From positions 1 through 30,076 of the IMG/VR virus record IMGVR_UViG_3300032462_000047: 30,076 bases of DNA. The stretch is one strand, 5' to 3'. Of this stretch, positions 18,704-25,007 are shown piece by piece; position 1 is the stretch's first letter, and every line of letters begins with the position of its first letter. The position numbers and the translations under genes were made by a program. Origin of the DNA: a virus. Under the pieces are notes generated by a model, which saw only the letters and a program-made list of their open reading frames with translations, did no database searches and was not told the origin of the DNA.

Positions 18704-20473
18704 ATGTTGAAACTGCACGGATTAACCATCAAAAACTTCATGAGTATCGGTAATGTTACTCAGTCTATAAACTTCACCAGTAATGATTTAGTATTAGTGT
18801 TAGGTGAGAACTTAGATTTGGGTGGAAATGATAATAGGAATGGTGTTGGAAAATCTTCAATTGTGAATGCTCTCAGCTATGCATTATATGGTTCCGCATT
18901 GACAAACATTAAAAAAGATAATCTTATTAATAAAACTAACATGAAAAATATGTTGGTTACGTTGCTTTTTGAAATCAATGGTGTAAACTATAAAATAGAA
19001 AGAGGCAGAAAGCCGGGCATTTTTAAGTTCATTAAGGACGGTGTCGAGAAAGACACAGGGGAAGATGAATCACAGGGCGAAGGTCGACATACTCAAGTAG
19101 AGATTGAGCGCATTATCGGTGTTTCACACACTATGTTTAAGCACATTCTTGCACTGAATACTTATGTAGAACCTTTTCTTGCATTACGGACAAACGAACA
19201 ACGAGAAATCATCGAACAACTTTTGGGTATAACTAAGCTTTCCGAAAAAGCCGACAAGCTAAAAGAAGAAGCAAAGGTGACAAGAGATGAGATTAAAGAA
19301 GAAGAGTTCAGGATTTCCGCGACTGCGTCAGCAAACGCAAGGATCGAGTCGAATATATCTACATTTGAAATCAAATCGAAGACATGGGATAAATCTAAAG
19401 AAGACAGAATTCGTACTTTGCAGACCTCTGTTATGGAGATGCTCGGAGTAGACATTGATGCAGAGATTAGTTTGCACAATTCTAAAAAGGAAGTCGAAGA
19501 CATAACTACTGAATATCGTTCCCTCACGAGAGAATTGTCTAGTCTGGAAAAGGATGTAAATGACACCACTAAGTCTGTAACAAAGTTAAATAAAATCTTG
19601 GCAAGTTCGACGGAGAAAATATGCCCCACATGCGACCAAGAGATGGATAAAGAGACACATAATAAGGTCCATAACGAATATATTGCTCAGCAAAAAGAAG
19701 CAAACGACAGATTGCAAGAGAAGTCAGTAAAGCTCGGAGAGGTAAAATCCCTTGCCTCTACTGTTTCCTCATTGATTCCAAAACTTCCAGAAACATTCTA
19801 TCCGAATTTAGATAAAGCCTACAACCACAAGACTACATTAGATACTCTTGGAAATAGCTTATCTGCAGAATTAGAATCTACAAATCCGTATCTGGACCAA
19901 ATCGAGTCCCTTAAAAAGGACGGCTTGCAAGAAATTGTATTCGATAAAATGAATACATTAGTTAAGTTAAGAGACCATCAAGAATTTTTGATGAAGTTGT
20001 TAACTAATAAGGATAGTTTTATCAGGAAAAAAATCATTGATCAAAATCTTGCATTCTTAAATCACAGGTTAGCGCACTATTTGGCAGACATAGGATTGCC
20101 GCATTCTGTGAAATTCAAATCTGACTTAGAAGTCGAGATAGAAATGTATGGAAAAGAATTCGACTTCGATAACTTGAGTCGCGGCGAAAGAACTAGACTT
20201 ATTCTGTCATTATCGTGGTCATTTCGGGATGTTTTCGAATCCATGAATGAAAAGATTAATTTACTCTTTATCGATGAACTTGTGGATAACGGATTGGATA
20301 CATCTGGAACAGAATCGGTGTTAAAAATTCTAAAAGATATGTCTAGAGGTCAAGATAGAAATATTTTCTTAATATCACATCGAGAGGAATTTATTCCAAG
20401 GATACCGAGTATTATAAAAGTAATAAAAGAAGGTGGATTTACATCAATAGAAAGCTCGGACTCCACTGTTTGA
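18704..20473 (+). CDS. 46: Recombination nuclease ATPase subunit gp46 (Rad50/SbcC type)
   Basis: This 589-residue SMC-like ATPase is the partner of gp47. Walker A is NGVGKSS (residues 46-52), preceded by an unusually polar GENLDLGGNDNRN loop. The Q-loop region is followed by coiled-coil arms that flank a zinc hook CPTC at residues 307-310. The ABC signature LSRGERTR starts near residue 491, and Walker B is LLFIDE with D524/E525, followed by LVDNGLD. T4 gp46 has 560 residues, so this is full length. It is the third gene of the gp55-47-46 operon, and a hairpin and a possible new promoter follow it. Confidence 0.93.
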   Translation: MLKLHGLTIKNFMSIGNVTQSINFTSNDLVLVLGENLDLGGNDNRNGVGKSSIVNALSYALYGSALTNIKKDNLINKTNMKNMLVTLLFEINGVNYKIERGRKPGIFKFIKDGVEKDTGEDESQGEGRHTQVEIERIIGVSHTMFKHILALNTYVEPFLALRTNEQREIIEQLLGITKLSEKADKLKEEAKVTRDEIKEEEFRISATASANARIESNISTFEIKSKTWDKSKEDRIRTLQTSVMEMLGVDIDAEISLHNSKKEVEDITTEYRSLTRELSSLEKDVNDTTKSVTKLNKILASSTEKICPTCDQEMDKETHNKVHNEYIAQQKEANDRLQEKSVKLGEVKSLASTVSSLIPKLPETFYPNLDKAYNHKTTLDTLGNSLSAELESTNPYLDQIESLKKDGLQEIVFDKMNTLVKLRDHQEFLMKLLTNKDSFIRKKIIDQNLAFLNHRLAHYLADIGLPHSVKFKSDLEVEIEMYGKEFDFDNLSRGERTRLILSLSWSFRDVFESMNEKINLLFIDELVDNGLDTSGTESVLKILKDMSRGQDRNIFLISHREEFIPRIPSIIKVIKEGGFTSIESSDSTV

Positions 20474-20478
20474 TGCTC

Positions 20479-20519
20479 TTGTTTTTCGGTTGATGCTTCA
20501 GATACAATAGAACATCAAC
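20479..20519 (+). promoter_or_regulatory. Possible promoter with inverted repeat before the GIY-YIG-like gene
   Basis: TTGTTT (20479-20484) and TACAAT (20503-20508) are 18 bases apart, a weak sigma70-like pair. GTTGATG (20489-20495) and CATCAAC (20513-20519) are perfect inverted arms around the -10, so either an operator or a hairpin at the end of gp46 is possible. TTGATGCT also occurs twice, 20 bases apart, at 20470 and 20490. Confidence 0.4.
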
Positions 20520-20541
20520 AAACACAAAGGATTAAAGTAAT

Positions 20542-21084
20542 ATGCTAAATTTTCAGAATAATGTAATCATGCCTAAGAAGCAGTTATGGGGGTTAAATAT
20601 TTCTATATATGCTCCGGATGGGTTTAAAAAAATATGCAGAATTAAAAATACATCAAGCATATATAAATGGACATATGAAGATATAAATGAATCAATGATG
20701 TATGACACACACAGAAGTTGGGTTTACATAATAACAGTCGATGATGTAGTATTTAAAATAGGCGAAACTGCAAATCCATTAGGTATAAGAAGATCTATAG
20801 AATATACACAACCAATACCGGGATCCAGGAGTAGGTTGGGTAGATACACAACTGGTGATGGAACTGATTCCAATATCAGGGATCAAGCAGACGAATATTT
20901 ATTGGCAAGACACAATATTTCTATATATGCTAAAAAATGTGACATTGTACAAGCTTCTGCAATGATTGGCGGATTTGCTCAAGACACAGTAGGTTCTACA
21001 CAGAAGGACCAAGAAATGCAATACTTGGATCATTTTGCTTGCATGATGGGTGCTATACCGTTATGGAACAAGTCACGCAAGTAG
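20542..21084 (+). CDS. Small GIY-YIG-like protein
   Basis: This is a 180-residue protein. The segment SWVYIITVDDVVFKIGET resembles the VYxI...KIG core of GIY-YIG nucleases. A candidate Arg (RLGRY), a Glu (KDQEMQYLDHF) and a C-terminal Asn (PLWNK) stand in the usual order. It lacks the NUMOD repeats of the endonuclease at 7658-8419, so it is a different branch; it may be a nuclease of unknown role rather than a homing enzyme. It has its own possible promoter and ends tail to tail with the nuclease relic on the other strand. The AAAGGATTAAAGTAAT stretch before ATG supplies AAAGGA as ribosome-binding site. Function is not established. Confidence 0.5.
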   Translation: MLNFQNNVIMPKKQLWGLNISIYAPDGFKKICRIKNTSSIYKWTYEDINESMMYDTHRSWVYIITVDDVVFKIGETANPLGIRRSIEYTQPIPGSRSRLGRYTTGDGTDSNIRDQADEYLLARHNISIYAKKCDIVQASAMIGGFAQDTVGSTQKDQEMQYLDHFACMMGAIPLWNKSRK

Positions 21085-21326
21085 TCGAATATTTCTTAAC
21101 TAACTCAATGTTAACATCTTTAGACCAAAAGTCATCCCAGCTTGTAAATACCCAACCTTTATACACAAGTGATCGGTTGACAATAAAGGTCAATTCTGCA
21201 GGATAGACAACCCATTTATCCTTCCTACCTTAATAAGAATCAAGTTCAAATCTCCTTCATCTTCGACGTCCTTCTGCTGTTGGATCCAAGCGTCGAGGAT
21301 TTTCACATCTTGTGTCCACGCAATCT
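21053..21326 (-). pseudogene. Frameshifted C-terminal relic of a second PD-(D/E)XK-type nuclease gene
   Basis: The minus strand immediately after the stop of the nuclease gene encodes KIAWTQDVKILDAWIQQ... up to LNLILIK, then, after a frame change near 21225 within GGAAGG, continues as KDKWVVYPAELTF, SLVYKGWVF and SWDDFWSKDVNI to a TAG at 21055. This parallels the C-terminus of the intact gene: NNDVKEWDLWISQA, MMLIVKYNN, EYKGTYVY, LADVLTLDI. It has no N-terminal half and no start. It is therefore a decayed remnant of another allele or tandem copy. Its end overlaps the convergent GIY-YIG-like gene. Confidence 0.6.
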
Positions 21327-21824
21327 TTAAAAGAACACTGGTATATCCAGCGTTAACACATCAGCAAGCTTATACACATACGTTCCTTTATACTCAAAAC
21401 ACAACCTTATTGCTGGCAGCGTGTCTTTAGTAATTACAAATTCAGCTACGTTATTATATTTAACAATTAACATCATTTTCTTTAGTGATTTAATGCTATC
21501 TTGTTCTGCTTGTGATATCCATAAATCCCATTCTTTTACGTCATTATTTAATACAGCATTAAATGTAGGGGATGACTTATAATGTTTGCATTCTATTGAG
21601 AATTGGAATGTTTTCGGGCATATTAGATCACCGAAAATAGCAAAATCAGAATCATATATTTCGGTCCTTGTATGATTTGTGCCGCCGAAAAAACTGCCAC
21701 TATCCGGATTTCGTCTAAATCCCTTTTCTATGCCTAAGTGTGCCTTAAATCTGTCAGACAACAAATTTGCTATTTTTCGTTCAAAGGTGTTACCTTTAGA
21801 TTTTCCATTTACTTTAGTTACCAT
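21327..21824 (-). CDS. PD-(D/E)XK-family nuclease
   Basis: This 165-residue protein has a restriction-endonuclease-like fold signature. GKSKGNTFERKIANLL supplies an N-terminal Glu (E15). GFRRNPDSGSFFGG is the substrate-loop motif seen in phage resolvase-like nucleases. FGDLICP (D66) and SIECKHYK (E78, K80) form the metal-binding PD...ExK centre. It may be a Holliday-junction or branched-DNA nuclease working with gp46/47, but the exact substrate is not shown. The ATG at 21824 is downstream of the leftward late promoter in the 33-bp palindrome. A relic of a homologous C-terminus follows its stop directly. Confidence 0.7.
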   Translation of the reverse strand: MVTKVNGKSKGNTFERKIANLLSDRFKAHLGIEKGFRRNPDSGSFFGGTNHTRTEIYDSDFAIFGDLICPKTFQFSIECKHYKSSPTFNAVLNNDVKEWDLWISQAEQDSIKSLKKMMLIVKYNNVAEFVITKDTLPAIRLCFEYKGTYVYKLADVLTLDIPVFF

Positions 21825-21848
21825 ATTTTTCTATAATACCTTTTATGT

Positions 21849-21881
21849 CGTATTTATCAAGCCGTCGGCTTGATAAATACG
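21849..21881. promoter_or_regulatory. 33-bp perfect palindrome with two divergent late promoters
   Basis: CGTATTTATCAAGCCG (21849-21864) and CGGCTTGATAAATACG (21866-21881) are exact inverted arms of 16 bases around one T. Each arm contains GATAAATA reading outwards (21858-21851 on minus, 21872-21879 on plus). They serve the nuclease gene leftwards and the endolysin gene rightwards. Confidence 0.75.
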
Positions 21882-21901
21882 TAAAACGAAAGGAGAATAC
21901 T

Positions 21902-22483
21902 ATGTACACAAAAGCATTTGACGAAGCGGTTAATCACGCCATGTTATACGAAGTTGGCGGCGGCTGGAAACTTACGACAGAAGTAGAAGCGGGGCTGATA
22001 GGAACAAAGGATCAACGCAGAGCAGTTGGCTACGTTGATGATCCAGTCGATAACGGTGGCGAGACTAAGTTTGGTGTTGCTAAAAACGCCAATAAAGACC
22101 TAAATATTGCCGCACTCACTTGGGCACAAGCAAAAGACGTTTACTATCGTAGATATTGGCTAAATGGTTCGTGCGACAAGTTACCAGCGCGTGTAGCTGT
22201 TCTCCATTTCGATGGTTGCGTGAATCATGGTGTCGGACGTGCAAACAAGTTCCTGCAACGTGCTGCTGGTGTCGGAGTCGACGGAGTAATCGGCCCAATG
22301 ACTATCGGTGCTGTCACGCGCCAAAGTGAGATTGTTATATGCAATGCAATTTGCGACCAACGCGAAGCATTTTATCAAAGCATCATTGACAATAATCCTT
22401 CCCAAGGAAGATACAGAAACGGCTGGATGCGTCGTATTACAGAAATGCGCGACTTCGTTACGGACCCACAAAACTCTTTTTAA
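21902..22483 (+). CDS. GH108-type endolysin
   Basis: This 193-residue lysozyme-like muramidase degrades the host wall at lysis. The candidate catalytic Glu is E17 in LYEVGGGW. The family segment GYVDDPVDNGGETKFGVA follows at about residues 43-60, then LTWAQAKDVYYRRYW and a C-terminal peptidoglycan-binding region (HGVGRANKFLQRAAGVGVDG, then IGPMTIGAV). About 20 residues separate the Glu motif from GYV, which are normally nearly adjacent. The start is set by AAAGGAG at 21889-21895, six bases before the ATG at 21902; an earlier TTG in frame at 21845 lies in the promoter palindrome. There is no signal peptide or membrane anchor, so export would need a holin, and none is visible in this window. 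Confidence 0.85.
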   Translation: MYTKAFDEAVNHAMLYEVGGGWKLTTEVEAGLIGTKDQRRAVGYVDDPVDNGGETKFGVAKNANKDLNIAALTWAQAKDVYYRRYWLNGSCDKLPARVAVLHFDGCVNHGVGRANKFLQRAAGVGVDGVIGPMTIGAVTRQSEIVICNAICDQREAFYQSIIDNNPSQGRYRNGWMRRITEMRDFVTDPQNSF

Positions 22484-22494
22484 TAGTTGAACAA

Positions 22495-23189
22495 CCGGTG
22501 GAAATTGCACAAATCCAGCCGGCTTCTACACCCACGATTATAACCGAATCGTTTATATCAAGATTATTAGCCTTGTTTAGACGATAGGCATAAAATACAG
22601 TAACAGCTAAACACTGTTCAGTAAAACTAAAGCAAAAACAGATAGCGGGACCGACGCGCCCCGTGAACGTACAAGATCAAAGCGTATAGGTTACACATAA
22701 AAATCACATAAACACAAACCCAAATCATTTTCAAAAGCACAATAATAGTTTCGAATCACAGTTAAGGTTAGCGAGCCAAGTTAGAATTTCGCCGGCGTGT
22801 CTTTCGGAGAGGAGAGCAACAGCCAGGTCCTATGGATGTGCATAGGCGAACTCCAAAGAACTAGATCGGACCCATGAAAGTGGCTGACACCTTGCAATCT
22901 AATGTAAGTGGAGTGAATTAAAAATTTGTTGCGGGTAAGTAAAAGAAAGGTATGCCCCGCAAACGGTGTAGTGACTGTCTGATAGGAACTACTAATACCG
23001 CGAGGACGTATGAAGCTGAGCTTCTTATCCCCCATCCAGGCCGCTGTAATATGCGTGAAGTTGACATAAGCAATCCAATACTTCAATTAATAGTCTGTTC
23101 AGACTCTGGCGACGCTGTTAAGTCGTGACGAGAAAGGGTATCGAAGCATTTTCTAATTTTATTTAGATTTTGCTTCGATACCCTTTCTC
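22495..23189 (+). ncRNA. Candidate large structured non-coding RNA
   Basis: The 793 bases between the endolysin and the next gene contain no credible ORF but many complementary arms. These include CCGGTGG (22495-22501) with CCA-g-CCGG (22515-22522); GTGTC (22797) with GACAC (22886); AGCCA (22821) with TGGCT (22881); GGTCC (22826) with GGACC (22868) or CCTATG (22829) with CATAGG (22841); CTTGCA (22891) with TGTAAG (22903); TTGCGGG (22929) with CCCGCAA (22956); and GGTGTAGT (22965) with ACTA/TACC (22988-22999). G-U wobbles in two stems favour plus-strand RNA. The region ends in a 19-bp hairpin and could be co-transcribed from the endolysin's late promoter. Size and location beside a lysis gene recall the GOLLD and ROOL classes of phage RNA, but I cannot confirm membership. 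Exact ends are uncertain. Confidence 0.5.
23130..23189. terminator. 19-bp perfect hairpin between convergent transcripts
   Basis: GAGAAAGGGTATCGAAGCA (23130-23148) pairs exactly with TGCTTCGATACCCTTTCTC (23171-23189); the AT-rich loop can form a further short TCTAA/TTAGA stem. It lies between the plus-strand endolysin/RNA unit and the minus-strand group starting at 24926, where a bidirectional terminator is expected. No long T-run follows the stem, so an RNA-processing or end-protecting role is also possible. The 87 bases to 23276 hold nothing further that I recognise. Confidence 0.6.
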
Positions 23190-23276
23190 TGACTTTACCG
23201 TTAAGTATTCTAAGTCCAATGCAGTATGAATAATTGTTTTGCTTTACTAGCTGATCGAACGAGAAGTGAACGAAGT

Positions 23277-23852
23277 TTACGTAGTGAGTGTTTCGTGAAG
23301 ATCATGGTCCACTGGACCACTAAGCATTACATTAGTTCTTTTATAAATTCGCTTTATAAGTTTAAGGACATCCACGTCCGTTTCAGAATGAATGTCAGTA
23401 TGTGATCGAAGACGTATTCTGAATATTTCGTTTGAGTGACATTCGAATGATATTATGCCAGTGAATTTCTGGAAGTACAAAGATACAAACGCATTGATGC
23501 GTAATTCTATCTCTCCTATTAATACATCGGCAATTTTCCCAGAATCTGGGTCTATATGTCTTAAATGCTTAATCTCGCCCTTTACTACATATGTCTCTGA
23601 GATAGTGTGTTTTCCAGTCGGCTCGTGAGTGTATATGTATCCAGGTTGACGGATTACAGTCTTATGTGACATGAGGTGAAGATTCAACTCCTTGTCTGGC
23701 AATTCATTAACGAAAAATGGTGACCACTTAATATTCTGAGCGTCTAATACTCTGGACATGTCATATACCCAATGATGCTTGGGATATTTCTCCCAACATT
23801 CTATATCATCTTGTGGAATGTCTAGATCAGATATGTTTATTTTCTTTTGCAT
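23277..23852 (-). CDS. Unrecognised phage protein, 191 residues
   Basis: I do not recognise a family. The protein is soluble and mixed in character, with two aromatic clusters (WEKYPKHHWVYDMSR; KWSPFFVNELP) near the N-terminus and several His, without a clear metal-binding spacing. It has no signal peptide or membrane segment. AAGGAAGG directly before the ATG (overlapping the preceding stop region) supports translation. It is the last gene of a minus-strand group with gp26 and a small protein, so a role in tail or baseplate assembly is possible from position only. It ends 88 bases from the hairpin terminator. Confidence 0.7.
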   Translation of the reverse strand: MQKKINISDLDIPQDDIECWEKYPKHHWVYDMSRVLDAQNIKWSPFFVNELPDKELNLHLMSHKTVIRQPGYIYTHEPTGKHTISETYVVKGEIKHLRHIDPDSGKIADVLIGEIELRINAFVSLYFQKFTGIISFECHSNEIFRIRLRSHTDIHSETDVDVLKLIKRIYKRTNVMLSGPVDHDLHETLTT

Positions 23853-23862
23853 AATACCTTCC

Positions 23863-24003
23863 TTACATGTAATCCGGTGAATTTGGATTCTTGTCTTTTA
23901 GGGCTTTGTTAATAACTTTAATAGCTAGTTCTCTGTCACTGAAACTCATGCCCCATGCCGAGTTTAGTTCTATACCACCTGCCATATGGTAACATATTTC
24001 CAT
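23863..24003 (-). CDS. Small protein (46 residues or longer) between gp26 and the 191-residue gene
   Basis: The frame reads MEICYHMAGGIELNSAWGMS, then FSDRELAIKVINKALKDK, and ends NPNSPDYM with TAA. The pattern (CxxM-G-G, then 'ReLai' and a basic C-terminus) resembles short proteins encoded beside gp26 in T4-like phages, possibly a gp51-type hub assembly factor; this is a weak inference. The frame stays open upstream through DQLSDLIDSYETECEKLRQQ to about 24106 without any ATG, so a non-ATG start (for example ATA at 24084, with AAGG-type sequence nearby) could add about 27 residues that look coding. There is a 10-base gap to the next gene. Confidence 0.55.
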   Translation of the reverse strand: MEICYHMAGGIELNSAWGMSFSDRELAIKVINKALKDKNPNSPDYM

Positions 24004-24089
24004 AATCTGCTGTCTTAGTTTTTCGCATTCTGTTTCATATGAATCAATCAGGTCACTTAATTGATCGACAGGTAATCCTATAAGTGACC

Positions 24090-24926
24090 TTATGAAAAAT
24101 TTACAGGATTGAAGTCAATATTGCTTTCCCAGTTATATTCACATTTTTCGCAAACCGCTGTGAAAGTTCTCTTAATACCGATTTGATTTATTTCTTGGAT
24201 TAAGTCATTAATTTTATCAACACTTTTCTTGTCGATATTTTGTAAGAATTCCTTAATGAATGTCTTTTCTGTAACATTGACATCTTTCGACTCGTCGACA
24301 ATTCTAATAATGCCATTACACGTAAGGTCATATTTTGTTGTTGCAATTTCCTTAAATGCTTTAGCGAAAATTGCAGTTCGCTCTGTATCCGATAATGTAT
24401 TACTTTCAATAGCCCGGGTAAGCTTTGTTTGTTCGAATTCAGAATGCAAACCTTTTAGTAATTCGGGGAACGAATAAGGTTTAACAAATACGGTTAGCCC
24501 GGAGTCTAAATGAACCATATAATCTCTTTCTAGGAATTCCATATTATCGATTGCATATTGCATATCGACTTTAAATACATTTTCATGTTTACACTTTGGG
24601 CATACCAATGTAGTATCTAGAGAATCATTGTATGTTGCATATCTGATTGCAGTTATCAATGCATCTATATCATTAGTTAAAAGATTTTTAGGTTTCTTCA
24701 ATGATGGTACACAGCTAGATAATACTTCAATTAATGCTTCACCGTTTAATAATGAGTCCGGGTTCTTTAAAGCAATTTCGTCTCTACCTGTCATTGGTAA
24801 AACTCCGACCTCCCCGTTTTCGGTAAAACTTAGAATGTCATCGGTATAGTATGACGTTCCACTGGGAAGTTTCATAAACAGTTTGAATTGTCTGAAGTAT
24901 TGCTTTAACGGATTATTTTGTTCCAT
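24090..24926 (-). CDS. 26: gp26-like baseplate hub protein
   Basis: This 278-residue protein belongs to the T4 gp26-type baseplate family. The N-terminus FKLFMKLPSGTSYY followed by GEVGVLPMTGRDEIALKNPD and ALIEVLSSCVPSLKKP is the family pattern. Two CxxC pairs, CPKC at 109-112 and CEKC at 259-262, probably bind one zinc ion. T4 gp26 (208 residues) is shorter. The gene is preceded by AAAGG and by the leftward late promoter at 24984-24977. It is the first of three minus-strand genes and is divergent from the tape-measure-like gene. Confidence 0.75.
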   Translation of the reverse strand: MEQNNPLKQYFRQFKLFMKLPSGTSYYTDDILSFTENGEVGVLPMTGRDEIALKNPDSLLNGEALIEVLSSCVPSLKKPKNLLTNDIDALITAIRYATYNDSLDTTLVCPKCKHENVFKVDMQYAIDNMEFLERDYMVHLDSGLTVFVKPYSFPELLKGLHSEFEQTKLTRAIESNTLSDTERTAIFAKAFKEIATTKYDLTCNGIIRIVDESKDVNVTEKTFIKEFLQNIDKKSVDKINDLIQEINQIGIKRTFTAVCEKCEYNWESNIDFNPVNFS

Positions 24927-24946
24927 ATATTAACCTTTGAAATTTT

Positions 24947-24985
24947 TGATAAATAGTAATGATTGTTATTTTCACTTATTTATCA
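24947..24985. promoter_or_regulatory. Crossed pair of late promoters between gp26 and tape-measure-like gene
   Basis: TGATAAATA at 24947-24955 (plus) and its reverse complement TATTTATCA at 24977-24985 (minus) are 21 bases apart. The rightward promoter is on the left and the leftward one on the right, so the two transcripts start facing each other and should overlap by several bases at their 5' ends. Confidence 0.65.
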
Positions 24986-25007
24986 CGGGACATAACCATA
25001 ATATCAT

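Noticed and set aside
19162-19629. 155-codon minus-strand open frame inside gp46
   Set aside because: It is antisense to the gp46 coiled coil, where codon bias produces long complementary open frames; gp46 motifs are complete on the plus strand.
22741-22770. TTTCGAATC looked like a tRNA T-loop
   Set aside because: No acceptor, D or anticodon arms can be formed with the upstream sequence.
22981-23010. Resemblance of AACTACTAATACCGCGAGG to a stretch of 16S rRNA
   Set aside because: Only about ten matching bases, and no other rRNA landmarks nearby.
22781-23086. 101-codon minus-strand open frame inside the candidate RNA region
   Set aside because: No ribosome-binding site, odd composition rich in Trp, His and Leu, no recognisable motif, and it lies across the paired arms of the structured region.
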